Assembly (NCBI GenBank): GCA_963989385.1
Contig: OZ022509.1
Coordinates: 76,592,667 to 76,656,666, forward strand
Source of the DNA: Ctena decussata
Lineage: Eukaryota > Mollusca > Bivalvia > Lucinida > Lucinidae
Length of the DNA: 64,000 bases
Reading direction: 5' to 3'
Shown one piece after another: positions 1-11,664 of this stretch. The translations under genes and the position numbers were made by a program. The number at the start of each line of letters is the position of its first letter. Position 1 is the stretch's first letter. The notes beneath the pieces are model-generated. The model searched no databases, had not been told where the DNA came from, and worked only from the letters and a program-made list of their open reading frames with translations.

Positions 1-2420
1 AGATCGGACAACATATGGAATGGGTTCACTTACTTTTTTTTAAACATAATTATGAATGTCTGCTGAATAAACATCTTTTTGATGTATCAGCATTAATCTG
101 TATATGATACTGCCCATCGCGCACATGACGTCGAAATGACGTTGTACTGACGTCAGTACGGCTTCATTGAGTCACAACGACGTCATTTCAGCGCCACGTG
201 GCTGCTAGGTGTTTCTAATTGTTTCCAGTATGTGTTGCAATTCGCAGTTTCTTTCAAGTGGCATACGTAGTCCTGTAAAAGCTGGCGTTGGTGCAACATA
301 CTTGTACAATAACAACAATAAAAGGTTCTACAAAATAAAGCAGAAATTTCAAATTGTTTGTACAACAACACCTGCGACAAAACTTTCGAAATAATGCCAT
401 GAGTGGCCTGTTAAGCTCAGTTCAGTTCAATTCAATTCTCCTAACGACGTTCCTCAGGTGGCTCAGCGATACGCAATGATTGTTGCACGCACTTGGCGCC
501 GAGTGTCCGTCCAAGGCCTGTTAAGTTGTACGAAATATTTATATAAATACGGATACAATACAGAATGAATTATCAAAAATGGGAACATGACATATGTTTT
601 TCTTTAAGGGTAACCCAGCTTGTTGTGATTCTCATTTTTTACTTTTATTATCATAAAGGACTTAGTATGATTTGGGCCGATTTTGCAACCATTCAAATTT
701 ACTTCATTTAGCATGATTTATGTTGCTTATCATCTGAGTAAACGGGATCATACAGAAATAATAATATTTTATTCTTCATGAATCATCAGAATAATATGAT
801 TTCAGAAGGTATGTTTTATTAGATAAAATGGCAAGAAAACTGGGTTTCAAATATTTTTTCAGTTTTTTTTTCAAGGGAATAAGACAAGTAAACCAGGTTT
901 AAAGACAACATGAAACTTGTTTTCTGCTGACATACTAATTGGTACATCGCGGCTATAGAGATTTGTACTATTACAGGTCTGTACAGTCACCCCACCCATT
1001 CAACTTTGTAAGTGTAGAGACACTAAACCCAAAGTATTCACGGGTCAAAGTAAAATGTGAACAAAATGAATTCAGAATCTGTGTTCTATTCTATTTTTTC
1101 TATCCCAACAAAGAAAAATTAAAAAAAAATGAAATTAAGTGTCTTCGACGGATAAATTGGAACAGCTGATTGTTTTCATATATTGTTAACTTTAGTAAAA
1201 CACACTATTGTAGTAAAAATAGCTCTGTATATCTATAAGCTGACATATTTTATAACCTAAATGCACGTTAAAATGGCTGAAAATTAACAAAAATCAGCAT
1301 TATATTTCTGATGGAGTAAAATGTAGGCACAGGCTGATTGTAACGAATCAATATTGGACTATACTCCAAAAAATCAGAGCTTTAGGGATGCATACGTGCT
1401 ACGCAGCATCATTGGAATATTTTAGTCGTCTACGCTAATGGGTGCAGACAGTCTCTAGTATTCGTGGTTGACCTGAGATCACCTCATGCGACCTAATTTA
1501 CAAATGACATTGCCATGACTCACACAAACGCTTTGCGCACATTTACTGTGAGAGGTCATATGAAATATTGTGGAACTCAGGTTTGACATACCAACAACAC
1601 AAAGGTCATACGGAGACGGGACCACGACTTAAAGTCTCATCCGAAAGACCAAAGAAGCAAGGTATCGAACATATACAAACCCTGGATTGGTAATCTGGCT
1701 CTGTATCAAATACAATGAGACCTCTCTTAAGTGCTCATGGTACCACTACATAGCACTAGGTACCGCAAGGCATAGATGATGATCGAAAGTCACCTCATCA
1801 TGCGACCATATTGACCTCACATATTACAGAGCGTCATTTACAAATACGCTATTTCAGCAGATGTCTTCAGCGGTCATATGAAATACCGCCAAACTCCATA
1901 CCGTAACACTAGGTATCACTGTGTAGCGCAAGGTACACTTTAATGGCTAACGTGCGGTTTGACGGTCTGTTCAACAGTATGCCAACCATGGAAGGGTAAA
2001 AATAAAAGTAATATGCAGTTGAACCATATTTTCAGCTGAGAAAGGTTGCAGTGTTTCAATCCTCACCACTCACCTAATGGATTCTGGACGTAAAGCAACA
2101 CAACAACAACAACTGAGGTTCAACATACCGTGAGGTAAGCATAAGAAGAAACACAGGATATAATCGCTAATCCTACAATAATCGGCGTTTGGTAGATTGA
2201 GTAATGTTTGAGTCACACTTTTGAACGTTTCAGTAATTCGGCATTTAGGCTCACCTATTTTGCCCTGTGTTTGAGTGCCCGCTTAATAGGGTAGCCACAG
2301 TTCAACTTATAGCCCGTTTTCGGCATTTAGGGTGACCTATTAGGTTGCGTTAGTATAGGTCGAAGTGATACGAAAATCAACACGCACATCCGAAGCCGCA
2401 CACGTCCGTGAAACTCACCA
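1..2420. other. No gene seen; weak internal duplication and a CRE-like cluster
   Basis: No convincing coding frame on either strand; open frames are under 80 codons with no domain signal. At 126-185 there are four closely spaced CRE-type motifs, with a perfect TGACGTCA at 148-155. A degenerate duplication links about 1470-1600 with about 1780-1950: both carry 'cacctca..atgcgacc', 'catttacaaat' and 'ggtcatatgaaata'. The region is AT-rich intergenic or intronic DNA. Confidence 0.5.
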
Positions 2421-2423
2421 GCA

Positions 2424-2521
2424 GCCACACAATATTGAAATAACATTGAATCAACCTTCATTCAAAGTCCTGATGTTGAATCAAGGTTGAATGATTGTTG
2501 ATTCAACATTGTGTGCCATAT
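2424..2521. repeat. Short inverted-repeat block of 'ttgaatcaa' words
   Basis: The block carries alternating forward and reverse copies of ttgattcaacatt / ttgaatcaaggttgaat words and can fold on itself. A related word set ('gggcacacaacgt', 'atcaacatcgaaccgac') occurs near 17170-17220. It is probably a fragment of a dispersed short repeat; I cannot assign a family. Confidence 0.4.
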
Positions 2522-4080
2522 GGGGCATCACTATTATCATAAAAATAAGCGTAGAGCAAGCTTTTTGTGAAAGCCGTGCTTATTTGGCAATGAATTGAAC
2601 ATAACCCACTTCTGGTGTTATGTTTCTATGTATTACATCACAGAAACAAATAGGTCAGATGGACTCGGGATCTCTTTAGACTATCGCTCACTATGTCTTA
2701 CAATGTAACTATAAGTATCAATATTTTGAGCATGGGGTAAAATCCTACCTAGTCTATGCAATGGTTCATTTGGAATTGCCTGTTAACTGTGGTGTGGCAA
2801 AAACACATAAACTAGTGGACGTTTCTTTTGGCGTTCAAACTACATTCTTTAATAAACTGGTGTTCTTAGGTGGAATGGCTACACTGGTGTCCTTAGGTGG
2901 AATGGCACACATGAGAAAAATGAGGACATTTTTATATAATAATTATGTTCCCTGTCTGCACACACCAAGCATTTCCAAGGGTGGCGTGGGTTGAGGTTGG
3001 GTCACTTACACTGTAAACTAGGATATAACTGTTCGGCTGCAATAGCCCTACTTTTTTATTGGCCATATACTTAACTAGTTATGATTTTCTTCACAGCACA
3101 CATGAACACAACATTTTCATTTATATTATCTGCTTTTTGTAATCAACCACAAACAAATAGCAGTTAGTAATAGACAACAAGAGCACGAGCTAAAACGCTC
3201 CTATTATACCATCGTAATTTATCGTTAATGCAAATTCATGACCTAATCTAGCCAGTTTTTCAGCAGCATACTTTAATGGGGCCATAAAAATTTCATACAG
3301 AATATATAAATATTTCATAGGTGTACGATATTCGTATATTTGGGCATTTGGGTTACACATAACTAAAGTGGGTTATAATACATTCAGTGGTACATCGGTA
3401 CCCATTCAAAGACCAAGTTAAAGTGACCCCTTTTTTGGAAGCCATAAGCAAAAAAAATCGGCAAACATAGGTTTATAAATTACAAACATACATTTGTAAA
3501 TTAAAAACCTGTTTGAACTTTTAAACTAATTTTGAAATTCACTAACATATGTTCTTTAGAGTTCTGTCATAGGTTTTTAGAATTCTAACATAGGTTGAAA
3601 GAAGTATATACTCTAAACCGTGATATAACCTTCGAACTATTCGTGGTTAACAACTGTTCAATAAGACAATATAAATTACAATTACGGGTTTTTATTCAAA
3701 CCTATGTTTGAAAACCACTATCATAGGTTTATGGGTACCTAACATGAGTTTTAACAAGAGCTGTCGCGTGACAGCATAGCTCGTCCGAATTGGTGCTTGC
3801 CCATCACACAGCCGCTATGGTGGTGTGGACTGCTATGCATAAAACTTCATGCAAGCATGTCCATAATGAAAACACATTTATAAACAAACGCTATCTCAGA
3901 AATAGGTCTTAAAATGAAATGAAATTTCAAAGTCCATGAGTTTGAAGTAAAGAACAAATACAAATAGGATTCATAAACGATACCTGAAGCCAAATCAGCA
4001 AATAAAAAGATAATAATAAAAGAAATAGTGTATTTATGTCATTTTCTTAATATTCAAAGCTATTAAGCTAAGAATCTACC
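2522..4080. other. No gene seen
   Basis: Only short chance frames (up to 77 codons) are present. From 3460 to 3760 the word 'cataggttt' and variants recur about six times, suggesting an old low-order repeat. Nothing else can be supported. Confidence 0.5.
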
Positions 4081-4082
4081 CA

Positions 4083-6557
4083 TTGGAACCGAGGTATCGC
4101 TAAATCCCGACACACCACCACGGAAAATGGTAATCTGAACCATCCAAGGTTATTTAAAACGCTAATAACAGCCAAACAAACCATTATACGAGGTTATGGT
4201 TATTATAACTCAGCAGCAAAATGTCCTATCTTCTTTTGTTCAGCTTTTGGTTATTGTTTACACACTGGGGAAGGCATGTATGGCGAAATTATGCCCCACC
4301 CCCTCTAAAATTGGCCATTTGCACAACCCCATGTCTATTAAAACGCTAATTACAGCTTAACTGAGCCTTTCTACAGGTAAAGATTATCATTAACAAGCAG
4401 CTATATGTCATATCTTTTATTTAATACCAGTTTTACGATTTTTTTCACACTTGGGAATCGTGGTACGACGAGTCCCCGACCCACCACGACCTAAATAGGT
4501 AATATGGCCTACCCCATGTTGTTTAAAACGCTAATAACAGCTAAACTAACCATTATATGAGGTCATGGTTATTATAAAGGAGCAGCAAAATGCCTTATCT
4601 TTCTTTTTGTACCGCTTTTAGGCTTTTTTTCACACTGGGGAAGTCCTGTATGGCGAAATTATACCCCATCCCCTACGATATTTTCCACACTTGGGAACCG
4701 TGGTACGACGAATCCCCGACCCACCACCACCTAAATAGGTAATATGGTGTACCTCAGGGTGTTTAAACCGCTAATTACACCGGAGAAGTCTTGTACGACG
4801 AAATTATGCCCCACCCCCTCAAAAATTGGCTATTTGGACAATCCCATGTTAATTCAAACGCTAAATACAGCTTAACTGACCATTTCAGCAGAAAAAGACT
4901 ATTATAAACTAGAAGCCATATGTCATATCTTTTATTTAATACCAGTTTTATGATTTTTTTCACGCTTGGGAATCAAGGTACGACGAGTCCCCGACCCACC
5001 TCCAGGGAAATAGGTAAAATGGCCTACCCCAGGTTATTTAAAACGCTAATAACAGCTAAATTAACCATTATATCAGGTCATTGTTATTATATCTCAGCAG
5101 TAAAATGTCTAATCTTTCTTTTAGTACCGCTTTTAGTTTTTTTTCACACCGTAGAAGTCATGTACGACGGAATTATGCCCCACCCCCTCAAACATTGGCT
5201 ATTTGGACAATCCCATGTTAATTCAAACGCTAAAAACAGCGTAACTAACCATTTCAGCAGAAAAAGACTATTATAAACTAGTAGTCATATGTCTAATCTT
5301 TTATTTTATACCAGTTTCACGATTTTTTCCACATTTGGGAACCGTGGTACGACGAACCCCCGACACACCACTACCTAAATAGGTAATATGGCCTATCCAT
5401 GGATATTTAAAACGCTAAAAACAGCTAACGTGACCATAATATGAAGTTATGCTTCTTGCCCAATGGTTCACTAACCCAATAAAAATAGTAAACGATAATT
5501 ACATCTAAACTAACCTCTCTATGAGGTCATGGTTATTATAACTGAACAGTAAAATGTCTCATCTTTTTTTTGTACCGCTTTTAGGCTTTTTTTTCACTCT
5601 TGGGAAGTCCTGTATGGCGGAATTATGCCCCACCCCCTCAAAGATTTGCTATTTAGGCAACCCCATGTTAATTTGAAAGCTAAATTCAGCTTAACTGACC
5701 ATTTCAGGAGGTAAAGATTATTATAAACTAGTAGTCATATGTCTAATCTTTTATTTTATACCAGTTTCACGATTTTTTTCCATGCTTGGGAACCGTGGTA
5801 CGACGAGTCCCCGACCCACCACCACCTAAATAGGTAATATGGCCTACCCCATGTTGTTTAAAACGCTAATAACAGCTAAACTAACCATTATATGAGGTCA
5901 TAGTTATTATAAAGGAGCAGCAAAATGCCTTATCTTTCTTTTTGTACAGCTTTTAGGCTTTTTTTCATACTGGGGAAGTCCTGTATGGCGAAATTATACC
6001 CCATCCCCTACGATATTTTCCACATGGGAACCGTGGTACGACGAATCCCCGACCCACCACCACCTAAATAGGTAATATGGCCTACCTCAGGGTGTTTAAA
6101 CCGCTAATTACATCTAAACTAATCTCTCTATGAGGTCATGGTTATTATAACTCAGCAGCAAAATCTCTTATCTTTTTTGTACCGCTTTTAGGCTTTTTTT
6201 TCACTCTTGGGAAGTCCTGTATGGCGGAATTATGCCCCACCCCCTCAAAGATTTGCTATTTGGGCAACCCCATGTTAATTTGAAAGCTAAATTCAGCTGA
6301 ACCGACCATTTCAGGAGGTAAAGATTATTATAAACTAGTAGTCATATGTCTAATCTTTCATTTTATACCAGTTTCACGATTTTTTCCACGCTTGGGAACC
6401 GTGGTACGGCGAATCCCCGACCCACCACCACCTAAATAGGTAATATGGCCTATCCAAGGATATTTAAAACGCTAAAAACAGCTAACGGGACCATAATATG
6501 AAGTTATGCTTCTTGCCCAATGGTTCACTAACCCAATAAAAATAGTAAACGATAATT
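4083..6557 (+). repeat. Satellite array, about 183-bp monomers in a dimeric higher-order pattern
   Basis: The landmark 'cgctaa(t/a)(t/a)acagct' recurs at roughly 4161, 4344, 4526, 4860, 5044, 5228, 5411, 5680, 5863, 6102, 6285 and 6469, mostly about 183 bp apart. Two monomer types alternate. One has 'gaggtcatggttattataa' and 'gtcctgtatggcgaaatta'; the other has 'ccatttcagcag', 'aactagtagtcatatgtct' and 'ccgtggtacgacgaatcc'. A diagnostic end segment ('cttcttgcccaatggttcac') occurs at about 5453 and 6511, so a 1.06-kb block was itself duplicated. Open frames inside (for example 4920-5276) are by-products of the repeat. Confidence 0.85.
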
Positions 6558-6737
6558 AGTTTGAACATTTTTATTAAAGTTCATACTTATTATATATACA
6601 CATTTACACAAGTACACATAGCATTAGGATTGAAAAATGGTACTGGGAATGTACAGTATTTTCTTATTACAAAAGCTTATATTAGATCCAAAGAGAGGTA
6701 TACAAGAGGCAATTCATTCGAAATTAAATATTATCTT

Positions 6738-7799
6738 TTATTTATTAGCAGGTTCTGAAACACTGCGGAAAAATGACATAGCATTCCGTATAGCTGACTG
6801 TAAGAGTCCTTTAAGCTTTGCTTTTTTCTCTTTTCGTTTCTCCAGATTAGCTCGGATACTATCATCTTCTCTCTCTTCCTGCATGAGCCTGTCTCGCTCT
6901 CCTTTTACGAGAGCAAACCGTAATGCTTCTTGTCTAGCCTCTCGTCGACTTTCTAATTCTGCTTCACCAGTAAGATCCTGTAGGTTGACTTGTTGCCCAG
7001 CTGGTATTTCATCAATGGCTATATTGGATCCAAATATGTACCCTATTAGCGCTGCGGCCAACATAACTATTGTTTGCGCAACATCAAATTGAGTAGGAGC
7101 AATGTGTCTAGCTTTCTCATGCAGTATGGAAAATATGTCGACTTTAAACTGTTTCCATACTTCTTCATGTAGTGAATCAGAGATTTTAATAACTGAAGAA
7201 TATGTAGCTAATAAATCCATTCCAATTTCAAATACCCATTGGTTTGCATCTGCCAATATGCAATCCCAGTCTAAAACTTTTAAAATACGATCGAATGTGT
7301 CGTCGAAGTCATTTTTAGTTTCAGGTAAATTTGTGAAATAAACTATGGATTCTTCATGCGATTTTTCTTTATCACGTGCAAGGCTTTCTTGCTCTACCTC
7401 TGCTTTAAAATGCCTTTTTGTTAATGAATCATAGACAGGGATTCTTTCATACACATTGTCAAATTTCTTAGGTACTGGACAGTGTCCAAAAGATACTAAC
7501 AAATCAGCTACTTCACGAGGTGTGTATGATTTCTTGGCCCTTATTTCGTGCATACTAAAATATATACTTCCGCGCATATTCGCCCAGGCAGCATTAAAGT
7601 CATCTCTGCTAATAGTGCCCAACTTCCTCAACGAATCCATACTTGCATTCTTGTCTTTTTCTTTGCAATTCTGCACATGCCGGGGCATATTTGAATCCCA
7701 CTTCTTAAAACAAACGGGACGTAATATTGATGGTCTTTTTTTTCTTGCAGGATTGGCAAGAAGATCAGATACAGCTAAATTATGTTCTCCAGATGCCAT
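6738..7799 (-). CDS. 353-aa protein of unknown function, companion of the YR-SET cluster
   Basis: I do not recognise a named family. The intact frame starts at an ATG at 7797-7799. In order it shows: a basic N-terminus with a possible truncated zinc-finger-like patch (C30, H41, C45); a charged central block (about 88-140) containing SYTPREVADLL and YERIPVYDSLTKRHF; one hydrophobic stretch at about 243-258, which could be a membrane or membrane-active segment; and a highly charged Glu/Arg/Lys coiled-coil-like tail at about 275-330. The central block is clearly homologous to a second, broken copy at 12577-12759 on the same strand, upstream of the tyrosine recombinase. That pairing, and the shared minus orientation with YR and SET, suggests a protein of the same mobile element. 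A C10 run lies just upstream of the start. Function unknown. Confidence 0.65.
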   Translation of the reverse strand: MASGEHNLAVSDLLANPARKKRPSILRPVCFKKWDSNMPRHVQNCKEKDKNASMDSLRKLGTISRDDFNAAWANMRGSIYFSMHEIRAKKSYTPREVADLLVSFGHCPVPKKFDNVYERIPVYDSLTKRHFKAEVEQESLARDKEKSHEESIVYFTNLPETKNDFDDTFDRILKVLDWDCILADANQWVFEIGMDLLATYSSVIKISDSLHEEVWKQFKVDIFSILHEKARHIAPTQFDVAQTIVMLAAALIGYIFGSNIAIDEIPAGQQVNLQDLTGEAELESRREARQEALRFALVKGERDRLMQEEREDDSIRANLEKRKEKKAKLKGLLQSAIRNAMSFFRSVSEPANK

Positions 7800-8073
7800 G
7801 ATCTCTGAAAACCCCCCCCCAAAAAAACATATATTTACTCTTTCTATACATAGATTTATAGAATCTCACTTTTCTCTTAAAGACAACCTGTCACACCCGT
7901 CAATAGATTAATCTGTCTTTAGATTACATAACAGTATCGGATATTGCGCAAGCATTACATAACATTATAAAGTATTGACATGCGACCCCTGGTTTCAAAA
8001 TGGAACTACCATGTCCTATAAAATTGATGCACCTGTTATGTTTGTTATTCAAACCATGATTATTATGCCCAGA
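7800..8073. other. Short spacer between the 353-aa gene and the basic ORF
   Basis: AT-rich spacer. It contains the C10/A7 run at about 7808-7826 next to the start of the minus-strand 353-aa gene. No other signal is seen. Confidence 0.4.
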
Positions 8074-8409
8074 ATGATGAATTCGCATGCATTTAGAAAT
8101 CAGGAGTTTTTGGCCAGACTTGGGGAGGCCGGACACTATGAAAGAATTGCTATTTGCCAGAGGCTTACGTCAACGCAGTTGAAGGGGATATCTGAAGTCG
8201 CCAAGTGCGTGCACGGAAGGAAGATATCCATCCTCAGAAGAGACAAGACGTATTTCAGAGAAGACTTGTTACTCCGCATTCTGGCCAGTCCCAACACATG
8301 AGATGACAGAAAGAGGCGTCAGCTGATGGCCAGGCACAAAGTCCTGCCAAGACTTCTTCGACGATGCTACATCAGAAGATCCATCGGCCATACCATCCGA
8401 TCATCATAG
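8074..8409 (+). pseudogene. Small basic protein of a repeated family, one in-frame stop
   Basis: The frame runs from ATG at 8074 to TAG at 8407-8409 with one internal TGA at 8299-8301. It encodes an Arg/Lys-rich protein of about 110 residues with motifs FLARLGEA, QLKGISEVAKCV and DDRKRRQL..LLRRCYIRR. The minus-strand frame at 45279-45650 is homologous along its whole length (DFLIRLGEA, LTAIREVADCI, DSRKRRQL..LLRREYIRR), which supports real coding history. The homology continues into the 3' flank, where both copies carry a histone-type stem-loop. Role unknown; a nucleic-acid-binding or packaging protein of a mobile or viral element is a guess from charge and size only. The TGA may be a CGA-to-TGA mutation. 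Confidence 0.6.
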
Positions 8410-8590
8410 GCAGTCTTCGTCAGTCGGTGGCAGGCAAAACGGTCCTTTTCAGGACCAAATGGTGGACAAATGACAGTATGAGATTAAAGTATACAAATCC
8501 ATATTTTAAGTCCTAGTCGAACCTCCTCGTGGTGTCAACCGGAAACACCCAGTCTTTAGCTGATTGGGTGGCCAACTCGACAGGGCGCTA
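8101..8590 (+). repeat. Copy 1 of a dispersed 0.5-kb repeat carrying the basic ORF
   Basis: It matches the reverse complement of about 45060-45650. Conserved landmarks beyond the ORF are the stem-loop, 'aagtcctagtcgaacctcctcgtggtgtca' (split here as aagtcctagtcgaa + cctcctcgtggtgtca), and the end word 'ggtggccaactcga'. Similarity fades after about 8590. Two copies in opposite orientation, 37 kb apart, indicate a transposable or multicopy gene. Confidence 0.65.
8441..8456 (+). promoter_or_regulatory. Histone-mRNA-type 3' stem-loop
   Basis: GGTCCTTTTCAGGACC fits the replication-dependent histone 3' stem-loop consensus GGYYYTTHTNARRRCC at every position: 6-bp stem and TTTC loop, with A/C-rich flanks on both sides. 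It lies 32 nt after the stop of the basic ORF, the usual distance in histone genes. No clear purine-rich downstream element (CAAGAAAGA-like) is visible. The same 16-mer is conserved in the second copy at 45172-45187. Confidence 0.6.
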
Positions 8591-9401
8591 AATATGACAT
8601 TTCAATCCACTGTCCCTAATTACGTGATATATAACACCTGTAAATTACTCAGAAGTCAAGAACCACAAGTAGGCTATAAATATTCTAAGAAGTCTTTGAG
8701 TTCTGCAGGCTGTGTGAATATCTAGAGACACGTGGTATGACCGATCACTTGGTCAATTCATTTCAAAGTCACTATTAGAAACAACCAGTTAAACAACTCT
8801 TTATTTAAATAAATATCAAATAAATAGATTGACGGTTAAGGTAGTTTTATTTAGCTTTCGTCAAGATGCTTGGTCTCATAAGCGTCTCATTACGTTTATA
8901 TCTTATAACTGTGAAGATAGACAGTATTGTTGTGACTATCTAACTTTGCAGTGAAATGTTACCAAGCACCTTAGCCCAGGCTGGGCGACGTAGACGCAGC
9001 TAAATTTCCAGCCCAAAAATTAAGTAAGACCGAAATACTGTTGATAAGGCCGTATGCGTCCGGAAATAGAGAAAAGAATAGAATCTTAATAATTATGTTC
9101 AATTAAATCACAACAAACGCGTTCATTTCAAAATGTCAAAATTTCAACAAGGACAACTAAAGTTTTACTTACCATGAATTTTCATGAGTTCTTCTGTCAT
9201 CACCAACACCTCTGGAATGCTGCCAGAACTGGGATTCATATATGCCCCGACATGCACAGAATTGTAAAGAAAACACCCCGAATGCTAGCTTGGAATAGTT
9301 GAAGAAGTTGTGAGCCAATTAGTTTAAAAATCATCATAAAAAGAGCTTGATGTACGAATGTTAGATAAAACTTGCAGGTTCTCTGCGCTAGGAGCCATGG
9401 C

Positions 9402-9660
9402 CTGACCATTAAGTGGTCAGTCATATTCAGAGTCTCTTCAAAAGCAGACAAAGTTTGGTAAGGTAAGAAACTGTTTGTAAGGTAAGAAATGGACTATAAA
9501 GTAAATATTTCTGCCTATGTTTCTTCAGGTGCAATCCATTTCATTGCTACTTCATCCTTCCGTTAGAGGTTGCAGTTTCTCTGTGCCTGACGGGAGGCAA
9601 ACGGCCTGACCATTATGTGGTCAGTCATATTCAGGGTCACTGCAAAGGCAACTCTTTCTT
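9402..9660. repeat. Two copies of a short repeat with palindrome CTGACCATTADGTGGTCAG
   Basis: Near-perfect palindromes lie at 9402-9420 and 9605-9623, each followed by 'tcatattcag(a/g)gtc' and then 'gcaaag/aaagcag'. A third copy lies in reverse at 42440-42535 (palindrome 42481-42498). A gene-free stretch (8600-9730) surrounds them. The rest of this stretch shows no recognisable feature. Confidence 0.5.
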
Positions 9661-9732
9661 ACGAAACCAAGATTTGTAAGGTCAAAAATGGCTCAGCCTA
9701 CAGAAAAATAAATATAACTTATTTATGATTCT

Positions 9733-10257
9733 TCAGGCCCAACTCATTTTATTCCCTGCCTCATCTTTTCGAACACCATAGTCAAAAAGCAGTTCTGTGT
9801 TTGGAGGAATGTCATGTAATGCAATTAAAAAGACATGTGCAATTTGTTGTACCTGTCCGTTTTCGTCCGTCCTAGAAATGCACCTAGCTTGTGGCTTTAA
9901 ATTAGCATGCCGTCCCCGAGTGTGATTAATGAGTCGTCCTTTCATTTGTTGAAATTGTTCGTTTGTGTGACAATTACATTTTACGCATGCATCAATACAC
10001 CTACGTCCGTCTTGCATTATCATTCGTTCTGAAGAATAGCAAGTAGTTGCATTCTGGAATGTTGTACGTTGTAAGCCGTCTTTCACCCTCTGCGTGGCCC
10101 ACCTGATCCCCGTGATAATCACATACAACAGACCCTTTTTATATTCTGTGAATCCCAGAAAATACCCTCGCCCTTTTTCCGGATCCCCAGTGTTTTTAAT
10201 ATGTATGTTTTCCCACTTCTGGTCCGTAATGCGTGCTTGCAGTTCGTCTTCGGTCAT
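9733..10257 (-). pseudogene. KMT5A-like SET-domain methyltransferase region, frameshifted
   Basis: SET domains transfer methyl groups from S-adenosylmethionine to protein lysines; KMT5A/SETD8 acts on histone H4 K20. Visible in this frame are the N-terminal SET-I element KGRGYF (residues 28-33), GRLINHTRG (107-115), and C-terminal DIPPNTELLFDYGVR (149-163) with the NH..ELLxDYG pattern typical of KMT5A. Residues about 42-80 are out of frame: the neighbouring minus frame over about 10020-10135 encodes the expected CDYHG motif, so two compensating frameshifts are present (first near the A/G run at 10130-10140, second near 10010-10030). The start used here is the first ATG, 18 nt after the YR stop and in the same frame as YR, so SET was probably the C-terminal domain of a YR-SET protein. 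Activity from this copy is unlikely as read. Confidence 0.7.
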
Positions 10258-10272
10258 GTCAGTGGATTCTGA

Positions 10273-11664
10273 TTAGGCTATGTTTAGCTGGGTTTGCATC
10301 AAACTTGAGATCGCCTTAACGTTAATATTACCCCACCCCGTAGTTATTTGCCTTGATCGCATGAACTTTTCAACGTCATGTTCCGTCACCGGTTGCAGTT
10401 CGTCAACAGTCAGGTCTCGAGGTTGGACTTTTTTAGCCTTTGCTGTTCGCCTTAAAAAATTTGCTGTATATTCTTGCCTTGCAGAATTTTGAACGGACCT
10501 TAGTTTTCTAACAATTTCTCTACGTTCCTTATTGTCGTGAAATTCAAAGTCTTTTCGTATGTCTGTCTCACTTATTATTGCGAAGCTTAGTTCTCCTTGC
10601 TCTCTAATGATAGCATCTGCAATAGCTTGCGCCTTTGCATCACGGTCCATGGGCTTTTGATGGCTTCCTTTAAGGGGACTTTTAGTCGGTTCCTTTGTAG
10701 TCTTTTTAGGCGTCTTGCTTCTCGTTGTCAGTCTTGCAGCTGAACAGCCATCAACATCAGTCTCAGTTCCTGATGTTGATGGTTGTTGGCCGTCGTCGTC
10801 TGTCCGTGTTTGTGTGTCTAATTCTCCGTCATCGTCCGTGATGTCAGTCTGTTTAAGTTTTGCTGAAAGTCGTCGTGTTCTTGGCGATTGCGTTTCTACG
10901 CTTTCACAAATTACACCAGTAAATTCAGGAAAACTGTCCGGTAAGTATTGTCTGTCGTGGTCCAAGTAATAACGACACATGCCTTGCTGGAGTTCAAACA
11001 TTTCAACGGAACTTTCAGTCGAGTAAACTTTGTAGTTTTTGTCTCTAGTAACAGTCGAGTGACATAAAAATTCGGCCATGGCGTCCGTCGTTTGCTTTCC
11101 GCATTTCTGTACGTATGTCTCGTAAGAATCTCGGGCCTGTCCGTTGTTGATAATTTGACAATTGTATTCAGTCTGCAGACAATTGGGTGCTTCGGATGCC
11201 TTTGTAAAATTGTCCGTCAGATTGCAGAAAAATGCATTACATTTGGTATGTGTCCTTTTTACAATTGCTGGCCTCACATATTTTGCGTATCTTTCAAAAA
11301 ACTCTAACCAAAAACCCGCTAAAACAATTCGTGCCGTAAACGCTTCTGAAGTTTTATGATCCCTAGAATTAATGCACACAGTGTCTTGCCCAGCAGAATT
11401 TAATACACGATTGTGTAGCAATCCAAATTCTACCAGGTCCTTATTTAGTCCGAGGGCGCAAAATGGCCGATTGCCCAGTCCCAAAAGAATTAGTGAGCAG
11501 AGGTATCGGTTTACTTTTGCAACTTGGTCCCTGTTCAGCATATTGTTCTCAGCATGCGTCAAAAGTCCGTCAACGTCATGTTTGGCTTGACTTCTTAGTA
11601 CCTCTGTACATTCATATGGTGCTGGACCTCGGTTTTTTAGAAGTTTATTTATCTTTTCTTTCAT
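10273..11664 (-). pseudogene. Tyrosine recombinase catalytic region (YR of a mobile element)
   Basis: Tyrosine recombinases cut and rejoin DNA through a covalent 3'-phosphotyrosine. The 463-aa frame has the fold signature used by Crypton-like and related eukaryotic YR elements. It shows NRYLCSLILLGLGNRP (R66), a beta-hairpin DHKTSEAF (K104), a conserved YAKYVRP helix, then AEFLCHS (H202) followed by YKVY (candidate nucleophile Y211 or Y214). The second catalytic Arg is not obvious; K190-T193 sits where RK..T is expected, so this copy may be damaged. Residues about 240-330 are an acidic/Ser/Thr-rich linker. The C-terminal 130 residues (KERREIVRKLRSV, TVDELQPVTEHDVEKFM) lead in frame through one TAA into the SET ORF. 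The protein continues upstream in other frames (11645-12514). Confidence 0.7.

Noticed and set aside
4920..5276. 118-codon ORF
   Set aside because: It lies wholly inside the 183-bp satellite and is not preserved between units.
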